Shown here: piece after piece, positions 29,552 through 37,654 of the stretch | How positions within the stretch are numbered: position 1 is the first letter of the stretch | How the letters are laid out: the number at the start of each line of letters is the position of its first letter | Assembly (NCBI GenBank): GCA_964468805.1 | Contig: CAYXWM010000022.1 | Span: forward strand, 1-38,202 | Source: CAYXWM01 sp964468805 | GTDB taxonomy: Bacteria; Bacillota; Clostridia; Lachnospirales; WRBF01 | Direction of reading: 5' to 3' | DNA length: 38,202 bases | Notes under the pieces: model-generated | Seen by the model: only the letters and a program-made list of their open reading frames with translations | The model's database searches: none | Told to the model about the DNA's origin: nothing | Position numbers and translations under genes: made by a program

Positions 29552-31861
29552 TTATATGCTTATAAAAGTTACATTAACGGTGGTATCTTCAGTAATATTA
29601 AACGTAAATTGATCCCCGGTGGGAGTTACGGCAAAGCCGTTTACTTCGAAAGTATCAATTTGGAATCCGGCATCCGGAGTTGCGGTTACTGTGACCTCGG
29701 TGTTATACATATAATATGCATTATGGATTACACCGTTGGGAAATGTAGCTGTGACAGTGCCGTCAGCTAGCTCGCTCGGTAAGGTCAAAGTATATTCTTC
29801 GGGTTGGAACACAAAGGTTTTGGATACAACGGAGGAATAATCTGTACCCGAAACAGCAACAGCCTTTAATACTATAGTTTCTCCTGCCGGTGTTGCAGAG
29901 TTTAAGGTAATTGTTCTGTTTGTTTGGTCGGTTGCAATTTCAGCACCGTTTAATGAGGTTGGATTGGTTCCGTCAGTAGTATAGAATATTGAATTGGCGC
30001 TTGTTCCGAATTCAATTTCTACGGTAGAAGTATTGGCGATCGGTTGACCATTAGTATAAGGATTGCCGTCAACTGTAACGGTAATTTGAGGAGCCGCTAC
30101 ACCGGATGTAACATCGGCAACGGTAAACCCGGTTGAACCGGCGGCAATTCTTCTGCTTTTTGTGTCGCCGGTATAAGCTGTGATTTTGAATGTATGAGAA
30201 CCTGCACTTATATCAGAGGGTACCGTAAAACCAAAGTTAAGACCGGTTCTTTTGAAATCGATTATTTCAGTAGGTGAAAGGGTGCTTTGTGAAAGAATAT
30301 CGGTGGTACCGCCTTGGGTAAGGGCAGTTTCTACAAAGATGCTTGTTCCGGTATAGCTGCTTAATCTGTAAGTTGCACTAAAACTGTCATTTGCTTGCAG
30401 AGTTAAGGGAGTTGTGGTAGCTGTACCGTTAACTGTGATAGAAGAAACAGAGATTCTTGGGCTAGAAGTATCTGTGCTTGTTGTATTTTCAGTGCTTGTA
30501 CCGCCCGAACCGCCTGTGCTGTTGCCGGTGCTTGTGTTGGGTGCGGTACCTGAAACGGTTGTGCCTTGAGTTCCGGCGTCTACTTTTCCGATAGTACCGT
30601 TGTTAATTATAGAAGTAGCCGCATTTGCAGTTACTGTACCTATTTTTGCGTTGGCTTCTACTTTAACAGAAGCACCTGTGGAATTGGAACCTGTTACAAG
30701 AGTATCCACGGTTGCATTGGCAATAATTTGTACTGATGTATCTTTACCTTGAGTTTCCAGAGAGGTAACCGTACCTTCAACAACAACATTTACGGCATCT
30801 GCGTCTTTTGCTACCGCCAAGGAGCTTACAGCAGAACCTTTACCTACGGTTACGGTGGATTTGCCTGTTATATTTATGTTATTAACTGTTGAAGAAACAA
30901 CTGTAAAAGCCGCTCCTCCGGAAACGTTAACGTTATCTGCGTTTCCTTGAAGGTTTGCTTTACCGCCCACAACATTTACATTGGTAATTTTAGCTGTTTT
31001 ATCTATTTTTAATGATACGGCATTTCCGGCTTTTTTTACGTTAAGATTATTTAATTTGCTTGATCCGGTAATTATAACGGATTGAGAACCGCCGCCGCGT
31101 ACAAAGGTATTACCCGGTACAGTGACGTTGTCAAGAACAACGGAACCGTCGCCAACACCTTCGGCTATAATCAAATCACCTGAAACGGTTATGTTTCTGA
31201 GGGTAACATTACCGGAGCTGATGACCGCAGTACCGTTAATGTTTTGAGAAACTGTAGTTGGGGTGTTGCAGTAACCTTTTACCGCTTTGCTTAATACGGT
31301 AACGACTTCCGCACGGGTAATGTCTGCCTTGGGGTCAAACATTTTTCCGGGGCGTCCGGTCATATAACCGGCATGTAACATAGCATAAACCGCAGGTTTT
31401 GCATAATCGGAAATTTCCCCGTTGTCTGCATATTCTTCGTTTGAAGTAGCTGCATTTTCCAAATGCAAGGCTCTTGCGAATATGGTTGCCGCATCTTGTC
31501 GTGTAAGTTTTTGACCGGCGTTGACGGTTTTGTTGTCAGAACCGTTTAAAACTCCTGCCGCTACTAATTTCAGCACAGATTCGGTATAGAAAGTATTTTC
31601 CAAGTCTGTGAATTTTTCTTGGGATGTTTCTTGATAACGGAATACTCTGTCAAGAACCACTGCCAGCTCTCCGCGAGTCATTGGGGCATCGGGGTGAAAT
31701 TGTCCGTTTGAGCCGGTAAGAACGTCTAAATCGCTCCATCTGTTAATATTTTCTTTTGCCCAGTGATTTCCGGTATCGCCGTATTCGGCAGCGGACACAA
31801 AACCGGCAAAGCTAAGGTTCAAAATCAAAACTGTAAGTAAAGCAATAGTCTTTTTCAGCAT
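29552..31861 (-). CDS. S-layer-anchored (SLH) multidomain surface protein
   Basis: 769 residues. Signal peptide (MLKKTIALLTVLILNLSFAG..., cleavage near residue 25). Three SLH repeats (about 27-70, 83-130, 143-192) with the cell-wall-polymer-binding motifs TRGE, TRQD and TRAE. A long stretch rich in Asn, Val, Thr and Gly (about 205-425) made of short repeating beta-strands, likely a right-handed beta-helix. A Gly/Ser/Thr linker (about 430-460). Then an Ig-like region, a chitobiase C-terminal-like domain (FYTTDGTNPTSL) and a terminal bacterial-repeat domain (VTVTATPDAGFQIDTFEVNG). No catalytic motif is seen, so it is probably adhesive or structural on the cell surface. AAGGAG before the ATG. 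Own terminator. Confidence 0.88.
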   Translation of the reverse strand: MLKKTIALLTVLILNLSFAGFVSAAEYGDTGNHWAKENINRWSDLDVLTGSNGQFHPDAPMTRGELAVVLDRVFRYQETSQEKFTDLENTFYTESVLKLVAAGVLNGSDNKTVNAGQKLTRQDAATIFARALHLENAATSNEEYADNGEISDYAKPAVYAMLHAGYMTGRPGKMFDPKADITRAEVVTVLSKAVKGYCNTPTTVSQNINGTAVISSGNVTLRNITVSGDLIIAEGVGDGSVVLDNVTVPGNTFVRGGGSQSVIITGSSKLNNLNVKKAGNAVSLKIDKTAKITNVNVVGGKANLQGNADNVNVSGGAAFTVVSSTVNNINITGKSTVTVGKGSAVSSLAVAKDADAVNVVVEGTVTSLETQGKDTSVQIIANATVDTLVTGSNSTGASVKVEANAKIGTVTANAATSIINNGTIGKVDAGTQGTTVSGTAPNTSTGNSTGGSGGTSTENTTSTDTSSPRISVSSITVNGTATTTPLTLQANDSFSATYRLSSYTGTSIFVETALTQGGTTDILSQSTLSPTEIIDFKRTGLNFGFTVPSDISAGSHTFKITAYTGDTKSRRIAAGSTGFTVADVTSGVAAPQITVTVDGNPYTNGQPIANTSTVEIEFGTSANSIFYTTDGTNPTSLNGAEIATDQTNRTITLNSATPAGETIVLKAVAVSGTDYSSVVSKTFVFQPEEYTLTLPSELADGTVTATFPNGVIHNAYYMYNTEVTVTATPDAGFQIDTFEVNGFAVTPTGDQFTFNITEDTTVNVTFISI

Positions 31862-32011
31862 ACTCTAACTCCTTTTTTGAATTGGGGCTTTCAAAATAAT
31901 TGGTGATACATAAAACTGCTTAAAATAATAAAAAAGCCTATTTCATCGGTATATTCCGACATTTTTATTATTTCGGAATTTGTGAAATTTATGTAAAAAT
32001 AAATCTGCCGG

Positions 32012-32093
32012 TTGACATGGAAAATATTTAATAGTATAGTAATTTATACAAATAAATCAAGTTATTAGTATTTAATTATGGTTATATATACCA
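32012..32093 (+). promoter_or_regulatory. Promoter and palindromic operator of the FadR-type regulator
   Basis: -35 TTGACA (32012-32017), spacer 17, -10 TATAGT (32035-32040). Downstream, TGGTTATATATACCA (32079-32093) is a palindrome with TGGT/ACCA half-sites, the type of sequence bound by FadR-subfamily GntR proteins. It lies 23 bases before the start codon, suggesting autoregulation. The remainder of 31862-32116 shows only AT-rich sequence and a short ATTCCGA/TCGGAAT repeat. Confidence 0.55.
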
Positions 32094-32116
32094 ATGACAA
32101 AGTCGGAAGGTGATAT

Positions 32117-32884
32117 ATGAAATTCGAACCTATACAAAACAAAAAGAATTACCAGAATATTATAGAGCAATTTGTCCGATTGATTTCCGAAGGAAAAATT
32201 AACCCGGGAGACAAGCTGCCTCCGGAACGTGTAATGGCTGAAAAACTAAATGTCAGCAAGAGTTCATTACGTGAAGCGTTAAGTGTAATGGAAGCAATAG
32301 GTATGGTGGAAATAAAATCGGGCGAAGGAACAATTATTTCTCAAATAAATCTCATTCCCTTTGCGAAACAGATAATACCGGTTATGTTAAGAAGTGCCGA
32401 AATAGAGGAAGAAATATCCGATTTACGAAGGATTTTGGGAAAAGCTTGTGCGAAAAAAGCTGCAATAAATTCAGCGAGGTTTCCCAATAAAATGATCAAA
32501 TTAAAAAGTATATTAAATTCCATGAAAAATGAAAAAGACATAGAAAGTCTTACAAAATATGATGCCGAGTTTCACAAAATAATTTGTGAAATGGCCGAAA
32601 ACAGCGTAGTCAGTGCATTTATAGAATGCTTGGAAACATTACTTTATAATTCCATATATCTTTCCAACGTGGCGGCTTCAAAAGATTCAAGAATATTTAA
32701 GTGCATTTATGACCAACATTGCACTGTTTACCAAGCATTATTTGAAAGAAACGAAAAAAAAGCCGGAGAGGCTATGGAAAAGCATCTTAAGTTTTGTACA
32801 AACATAAAAGAAAAAGGACAAAGCCTTTCCGTTTTGGATTTACCGGGCAATATTGAAGCAGTAAACAATGACTTGATTTTTTAG
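32117..32884 (+). CDS. GntR-family transcriptional regulator, FadR subfamily
   Basis: 255 residues. N-terminal winged helix (about 11-78) with the GntR pattern: FVRLISEGKINPGDKLPPERVMAEKL, SKSSLREALSVMEAIGMVEIKSGEGT. C-terminal all-helical FCD ligand-binding domain (about 88-235), with the metal-ligand-type residues D..FH (YDAEFHKII) and later H (DQHCTVYQAL, KHLKFC). FadR/FCD regulators usually respond to small carboxylic acids and bind palindromes. A candidate operator is upstream of this gene itself. The target genes cannot be read from the context. Own promoter and terminator. Confidence 0.9.
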   Translation: MKFEPIQNKKNYQNIIEQFVRLISEGKINPGDKLPPERVMAEKLNVSKSSLREALSVMEAIGMVEIKSGEGTIISQINLIPFAKQIIPVMLRSAEIEEEISDLRRILGKACAKKAAINSARFPNKMIKLKSILNSMKNEKDIESLTKYDAEFHKIICEMAENSVVSAFIECLETLLYNSIYLSNVAASKDSRIFKCIYDQHCTVYQALFERNEKKAGEAMEKHLKFCTNIKEKGQSLSVLDLPGNIEAVNNDLIF

Positions 32885-32890
32885 CCGTTG

Positions 32891-32912
32891 CAGGGTTTAG
32901 CCCTGTTTTTTT
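32891..32912 (+). terminator. Intrinsic terminator of the GntR-family gene
   Basis: CAGGG (32891-32895), short loop, CCCTG (32901-32905), then a run of T. Confidence 0.8.
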
Positions 32913-32993
32913 ATTGTTTTCAAATCCTTGTTTGTATAAATAAGCCGGTTTTAAATCAAAATAAACTCACTGAAAAATTAAGGAGAAAAACAA

Positions 32994-33191
32994 ATGGAAG
33001 ATAATAATTCATTTATAGGAATGGGTAAGAATCCTAATCCCAAAGCTCCCGATATTCCGGTGGGGTTCGGATTGGAACTGATGAATAATCCCTCGGCACG
33101 CTTAAATTATGATAAATTAAGCAACCCGGATAAAGAAAGGCTTATTTCTTATGTTCAAGGAGGAACCACAGGGAACGAGGCAATGTACTAA
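32994..33191 (+). CDS. Small conserved Firmicutes protein, C-terminus altered by a MITE
   Basis: 65 residues with AAGGAG before the ATG. The sequence MEDNNSFIGMGKNPNPKAPD, then IPVGFGLELMNNPSARLNYDKLS, resembles small conserved proteins of Firmicutes with a PPDIPxGFGxxLxxN core and a following F..L....K.RII helix (from memory; function unknown). The last two codons, TAC TAA, lie inside the terminal repeat of the MITE-like element at 33186-33286, so the natural C terminus may be lost. Relatives that I recall run about 20 residues further. Positioned between a GntR regulator and spoVAF with no clear operon partner. Confidence 0.7.
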   Translation: MEDNNSFIGMGKNPNPKAPDIPVGFGLELMNNPSARLNYDKLSNPDKERLISYVQGGTTGNEAMY

Positions 33192-33286
33192 TTCCAAATA
33201 AGATGAAGGACAAAAATAATTGTTTTTCCCTTGAACCGTTGGAAAAAATCAATTATTTTTGTCCTCTGATTAAAATGGAATCAATA
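33186..33286 (+). repeat. MITE-like element, family 2, copy C
   Basis: 101 bp from TACTAATTCC (33186-33195) to GGAATCAATA (33277-33286). Internal arms GGACAAAAATAATTG and CAATTATTTTTGTCC pair almost completely around TTTTTCCCTTGAACCGTTGG. Closest in sequence to copy A (13006-13106). It provides the stop codon of the preceding small gene. Confidence 0.85.
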
Positions 33287-33342
33287 TACATCGCATTAAT
33301 TATTCCATAGATAGATTAAATAACGGTGATTACTCTTTTTTC

Positions 33343-33392
33343 AAAGGTAACCTTTAAGAATCTGTATTCCCTAGGGAAAACGCTGAATACAG
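33343..33392 (+). other. Two palindromes upstream of spoVAF
   Basis: AAAGGTAACCTTT (33343-33355) is a perfect palindrome, and CTGTATTC (33362-33369) pairs with GAATACAG (33385-33392). They lie within 70 bases of the spoVAF start. No clear sigma-G or sigma-A promoter could be assigned here. The palindromes may be operator or leader hairpin. Confidence 0.45.
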
Positions 33393-33411
33393 GTTTTGAA
33401 TATGGAAGGTG

Positions 33412-34842
33412 ATGAACATTAATCTGTATAAGGACCTAAACGAAAATATTAATATAACCAAGCAAAGGCTGCCCATAGATGATAGTTTTGACATAATCGG
33501 TAGGGATATTAAGGTAGGAGACAGAAACGGCTACCTGATTTTTACGGATGGTTTTGCAAAAGACCGAGTTATGATGTTTGTGGTGGACGTATTGCAAAAC
33601 TTGAAGCGTGAACCTCAAAGTCGTGACTATATTAAAGAATTGATTAAATGCAATATTTCATATATAGAAACCAATCCTTTTACAACCTTTGAGGAGATGG
33701 AGACTGCTGTTCTTTCGGGTTCCGTTGTTTTAATTGTTGACGGCGAAGAAGAGGGCGTAATAATAGATGCAAGGGAATACCCTGCCAGAAGCCCGGAGGA
33801 ATCGGAATATGAAAAGGTTACCGGTTCTTCAAAAGACGGTTTTGTGGAAACCATAGTTTTCAATACCGCATTAATACGCAGACGTGTGAGAAGCCCAAAA
33901 CTGGTCTTTGAAATGAAGAATGTGGGAACGGATTCGAAAACTGACGTTTGTTTGGCATATTTAAAGGACAATGTGGACGAAGCCTTGTTGAACAATTTGC
34001 GAAAGAAAATAGACTCCATAAAAATACAGTCCCTTATTATGCCCGAGAAAAGCTTGGACGAATTGCTCCTAAAGAAGAAATGGTATAATCCTCTGCCCCA
34101 AATCAAATACACTCAAAGACCGGATATAGCCGCTTCGTACTTATACGAAGGACATATTCTCATTTTGGCGGATACTTCTCCCGGGGTTATGATTACACCC
34201 ACCACCTTATTTTATTTCACACAGTTTGCCGAAGATTATTACCAAAATCCCTTGGTTGGTACTTATTATAGATTTATTAGATTTATAACCATGTTTGTTT
34301 CCCTGTTCTTATCCCCTCTATGGCTGCTTTTGGCTGAAAATCAAAAGTATCTCCCTAAGTTTCTTAGTGCAATAGGGGCCAAAGAAAAAACATCTATCCC
34401 GCTGTTTGTACAATTCTTGATTTTGGAGTTCGGTTTTGATCTGCTGAGAATGTCCTCTTTGCATACTCCAAATTACTTGGGCGGTGCCTTTGGTATAATC
34501 GGCGGTTTGCTTTTGGGCGAGTTTGCCATTAAGGTAGGCTTTTTCGTCCCGGAAACCATATTTTATATGGCTTTGTCAGCTATTTCACTGTATTGCATAC
34601 CAAATATCGAGTTTAGCTCTGCCATGAGAATTTTCAGACTGTTTCTCTTAATACTGACCGGATTTTTCGGATTGTGGGGATTTTTAGCCGGAATACTTGT
34701 TATTTTCATAATTACCGCAACTACAGAAACCTTGGACAAACGCCGTAAATACCTATGGCCGCTAATTCCCTTTGACGGCAAGGCTCTTTCCCGCATTATT
34801 TTCAGAAAACCGGTAACCACTCAATCAAACTTTAAAAAATAA
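33412..34842 (+). CDS. spoVAF: SpoVAF / GerA-family spore germination protein
   Basis: 476 residues from ATG 33412 (GTG 33409 is also possible; the GGAAGG site stands unusually close to both). N-terminal cytoplasmic region (about 1-240) as in GerA-type A subunits, then PQIKYTQRPDIAASYLYEGHILILADTSPGVMITPTTLF (about 225-263), followed by four to six membrane helices. The MSSLHTPNYLGGAFGIIGGLLLG segment and LWPLIPFDGKALS end resemble SpoVAF more than GerAA/GerKA. Known role: spore inner-membrane partner of SpoVA and GerA complexes, contributing to dipicolinate release at germination. Here it is apart from any spoVA operon. Terminator downstream. Confidence 0.85.
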   Translation: MNINLYKDLNENINITKQRLPIDDSFDIIGRDIKVGDRNGYLIFTDGFAKDRVMMFVVDVLQNLKREPQSRDYIKELIKCNISYIETNPFTTFEEMETAVLSGSVVLIVDGEEEGVIIDAREYPARSPEESEYEKVTGSSKDGFVETIVFNTALIRRRVRSPKLVFEMKNVGTDSKTDVCLAYLKDNVDEALLNNLRKKIDSIKIQSLIMPEKSLDELLLKKKWYNPLPQIKYTQRPDIAASYLYEGHILILADTSPGVMITPTTLFYFTQFAEDYYQNPLVGTYYRFIRFITMFVSLFLSPLWLLLAENQKYLPKFLSAIGAKEKTSIPLFVQFLILEFGFDLLRMSSLHTPNYLGGAFGIIGGLLLGEFAIKVGFFVPETIFYMALSAISLYCIPNIEFSSAMRIFRLFLLILTGFFGLWGFLAGILVIFIITATTETLDKRRKYLWPLIPFDGKALSRIIFRKPVTTQSNFKK

Positions 34843-34860
34843 CATACATTTTGTGAATAG

Positions 34861-34891
34861 AAAAAGTATTGCAATTTTGCAATGCTTTTTT
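34861..34891 (+). terminator. Intrinsic terminator of spoVAF
   Basis: AAAAAGTATTGCAA and TTGCAATGCTTTTTT form a stem with one T-G pair and a 2-base loop, followed by T's. Confidence 0.85.
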
Positions 34892-35011
34892 GTTTATTTA
34901 TCGGCTACTTATAATAAAATCATTCCCTCCTAATTTTTTCTTGCACTTTTACCCATACGGTATTATTCTTAAATAGTTAATAAATGACTTTAAAAAACAA
35001 GGAAGATAAAT

Positions 35012-36139
35012 ATGATAGAAGAAAGACGAGCAAGTAATATCGATGTAAAAAAAATAAACAAAACAAGAATATTCAGATACATTTTTTCAAAGGAAAAGAC
35101 TTCACATCAAGAGGTGGCAAACAAGCTGGATGTTAGCGTCCCTACCGTGCTGCAAAATATAAAGGAACTATTGGCTCTTGGGCTGGTTCGGGATAACGGA
35201 GCTTTCAGTTCCACCGGGGGTCGAAAGGCAAGGGCCATATCTCCAATTGCCGATGCTCGTTATTCGCTGGGACTGGACATAACCGCAAATCATTTGGGAA
35301 TGGTAATGGTGGACTTAACAGGCAGAGTATTAAAGCATACTCGTATGCACTACCCCTTTTCGGCAGAAGAAGCCTATTTCAGAGGGCTTGGCGAAATACT
35401 GAAGGAATTTGTTGCTTCCTGTGAAGCACCAACCGAAAAAATATTGGGACTGGGGATAGCTGTACCGGGTATAGTTGATGCTGACGAGAAATTCCTTTTA
35501 TATTCTCATATTTTGGGCATATCGGACTTTCCCTGTGAACGTTTTACAGAGTTTATTTCCTATCCCTGCCGCTTTTTAAACGATGCCAACGCCGCCGGCT
35601 TTGCGGAATTCAGAAACAGTGAAGTGAAAAATACAATTTATCTTTCCCTAAGCAATTCCGTAGGCGGCTCAATATTTTTGGGCGGTAAGATTTATCTCGG
35701 AGAAAATATGCGAAGCGGTGAATTTGGACATTCAACTTTAATTCCCAACGGTAAAAAATGTTACTGCGGAAAACGAGGTTGTTTGGATGCATATTGCTCG
35801 GCAAAGATTCTCTCAAATCAAACGGAGGGTAAATTGGCATTATTTTTTGAAAAAATGGATCAAGGAGACCCGGTATGTATGACTGTATGGGAAAAGTATT
35901 CAGAGTATTTATCCTTTGCAGTGAACAGTTTAAGAATGAATTTTGATTGCGATGTAATTTTGGGCGGATATGTGGGCAGTTATATGGAAGCCCATATCCC
36001 GGAACTGAAAAATAAATTGAAAAAACTCAACACCTTTGAAAATGACGCCGAGTATCTAAAGGCCTGTCAATTTAAACAGGAGGCAGCGGCAGTTGGAGTT
36101 GCCTTGTCATTGGTCGAGGATTTTATAGCCTGTTTATAA
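35012..36139 (+). CDS. ROK-family transcriptional repressor (NagC/XylR type)
   Basis: 375 residues. N-terminal winged helix-turn-helix (about 10-75: NKTRIFRYIFSKEKTSHQEV, DVSVPTVLQNIKELLALGLV). The ROK sugar-kinase-like domain follows, with a GLDITANHLGMVMVDLTG strand, GIAVPGIVD, NDANAAGFAEF, GEFGHSTL and the zinc motif GKKCYCGKRGCLDAYC. The kinase catalytic region is only partly preserved, as in regulators. Such proteins repress sugar-utilisation genes and release DNA on binding a sugar. The next genes encode a polyol dehydrogenase and a fructokinase, so these are the likely targets. A palindrome in the 36140-36396 gap is a plausible operator. AAGGAAG before the ATG. Confidence 0.9.
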   Translation: MIEERRASNIDVKKINKTRIFRYIFSKEKTSHQEVANKLDVSVPTVLQNIKELLALGLVRDNGAFSSTGGRKARAISPIADARYSLGLDITANHLGMVMVDLTGRVLKHTRMHYPFSAEEAYFRGLGEILKEFVASCEAPTEKILGLGIAVPGIVDADEKFLLYSHILGISDFPCERFTEFISYPCRFLNDANAAGFAEFRNSEVKNTIYLSLSNSVGGSIFLGGKIYLGENMRSGEFGHSTLIPNGKKCYCGKRGCLDAYCSAKILSNQTEGKLALFFEKMDQGDPVCMTVWEKYSEYLSFAVNSLRMNFDCDVILGGYVGSYMEAHIPELKNKLKKLNTFENDAEYLKACQFKQEAAAVGVALSLVEDFIACL

Positions 36140-36277
36140 CATTATGTAACTATAGTAAAATAAGGAATATTATTATTGTAAAGTACCATGCGAAAATTAG
36201 CACATCCCAAGTAATGTATTTACTTCCGATTAATGCCATTTGGTATATAACCCCATGTAAAAGGTATCAACACATTA

Positions 36278-36363
36278 TTGACATTTGTAACTTTTAAGGA
36301 TAATATATAAATACTTTATTTAATAAATTAATAAAGTATATATTCAAAATCCCGGGTTTTGAA
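36278..36363 (+). promoter_or_regulatory. Promoter and two palindromes controlling the dehydrogenase
   Basis: -35 TTGACA (36278-36283), spacer 17, -10 TAATAT (36301-36306). Immediately after, ATACTTTATT (36311-36320) and AATAAAGTAT (36330-36339) form a perfect 10-bp inverted repeat containing TTTATTTAATAAA, which resembles operators of ROK regulators. A second palindrome, TTCAAAAtCCCGGGtTTTGAA (36343-36363, one mismatch pair), follows. Both lie between the promoter and the start, as expected for repression. Confidence 0.6.
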
Positions 36364-36396
36364 ATATATATTTTAATTAAGTGAGAGGAGATTTAT

Positions 36397-37440
36397 ATGG
36401 ACGGAAAAATGAAAGTTGCGGTTATGGATGATATTAAAACATTAAGCTTTGTACAACAGGATATTCCAAAGCCTGCCGATAACGAAGTGTTGGTTAAGGT
36501 AGAATATGTAGGGATTTGCGGAAGCGACCTGCATTATTATGAAACCGGAGCAATAGGAAATTACATAGTAAAACCACCCTTTGTTTTGGGGCATGAAAGT
36601 GGCGGAACCGTTGTTGAAGTGGGCAAAGACGTAACTCATTTAAAAGCAGGTGACAGAGTTTCTTTAGAGCCGGGAAAAACTTGCGGTAAATGTTCCTTTT
36701 GCAGACAGGGTTTATACAACCTCTGTCCGGACGTTATTTTCTTTGCAACACCGCCGGTAGACGGAGTTTTCCAAGAATATGTTGCCCATGAAGCAGACCT
36801 GTGCTTTAAACTTCCGGACAACGTAAGTACCCTTGAAGGAGCCTTAATCGAACCCCTTGCCGTGGGCTTCCATGCGGCTAATCAAGGCGGTGCTCGTATA
36901 GGACAGACAGCAGTTGTCACAGGTGCCGGTTGTATAGGGCTGGTAAGCTTAATGGCTTTAAAGGCAGAAGGAGTTTCCAAAGTATACGTAATTGACGTTA
37001 TGCAAAAGAGATTGGATAAGGCGTTGGAATTGGGAGCAGACGGAGTAATAAATGCCGCCGACCAAGACCCGGTTGAAGCCGTCATGAAGCTTACAAACGG
37101 CGAAGGCTGTGACCTTTTCATCGAAACTTCCGGTACAGAAATAGCGGTAAGACAGGCAATCCAAGTAGCTAAAAAAGGCTCATGCATAGTATTCGTGGGT
37201 TACAGCAAGACCGGAGAAATGACCCTGCCCATAAGCCTTGCCATGGATAAGGAACTTAAATTCAATACGGTTTTCCGTTACCGTCATATTTATCCGGCTG
37301 CAATAGAAGCTGTAGCTTCCGGCAAAGTTAATCTTAAAGGCATAGTTACACATACCTTTGATTTCGATAATATAAAAGAAGCCCTGGACAGAAGCATTGC
37401 AGACAAAGCAGAAATTGTAAAAGGTGTAATTAAAATCTGA
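36397..37440 (+). CDS. Zinc-dependent polyol (sorbitol-type) dehydrogenase
   Basis: 347 residues, medium-chain alcohol dehydrogenase. Catalytic zinc site Cys-Gly-Ser-Asp in VGICGSDLHYYETG, GHESGGTVVEVG and EPLAV. The structural zinc loop CGKCSFCRQGLYNLC has all four cysteines. Rossmann motif VTGAGCIGLVSLMAL and, at the end of the second strand, VIDV, suggesting NAD preference. Best fit is sorbitol/L-iditol/xylitol dehydrogenase. Reaction inferred: polyol to ketose with NAD. A fructokinase gene follows 214 bp downstream, so sorbitol or mannitol to fructose is the simplest reading. AGAGGAG before the ATG. Confidence 0.88.
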   Translation: MDGKMKVAVMDDIKTLSFVQQDIPKPADNEVLVKVEYVGICGSDLHYYETGAIGNYIVKPPFVLGHESGGTVVEVGKDVTHLKAGDRVSLEPGKTCGKCSFCRQGLYNLCPDVIFFATPPVDGVFQEYVAHEADLCFKLPDNVSTLEGALIEPLAVGFHAANQGGARIGQTAVVTGAGCIGLVSLMALKAEGVSKVYVIDVMQKRLDKALELGADGVINAADQDPVEAVMKLTNGEGCDLFIETSGTEIAVRQAIQVAKKGSCIVFVGYSKTGEMTLPISLAMDKELKFNTVFRYRHIYPAAIEAVASGKVNLKGIVTHTFDFDNIKEALDRSIADKAEIVKGVIKI

Positions 37441-37573
37441 CGTATTCTTTATAATTGGATACACAAACTATTTCTCGGGAAAATTTTAGATTTAGTTTAA
37501 ATTAAAACTGTCCGACATATTAATAAACACAAAAATATGTGGCTTTAGTCAAATACTTGTAAGACTATGTTGA

Positions 37574-37603
37574 GGGAAACCTTTTCTCCGGAAAAAGTTT
37601 CCC
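37574..37603. repeat. GGGAAA...TTTCCC palindromic hairpin, copy 2
   Basis: GGGAAACCTTTTC (37574-37586) pairs with GAAAAAGTTTCCC (37591-37603) with one mismatch around loop TCCG. Same arms as the hairpin at 348-385. It stands about 50 bases before the fructokinase start. Confidence 0.75.
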
Positions 37604-37654
37604 TTAAGATTTGGGTCTTTAGGTTTTTGACTGTAAGCCGGAACGGAGTTTCAT

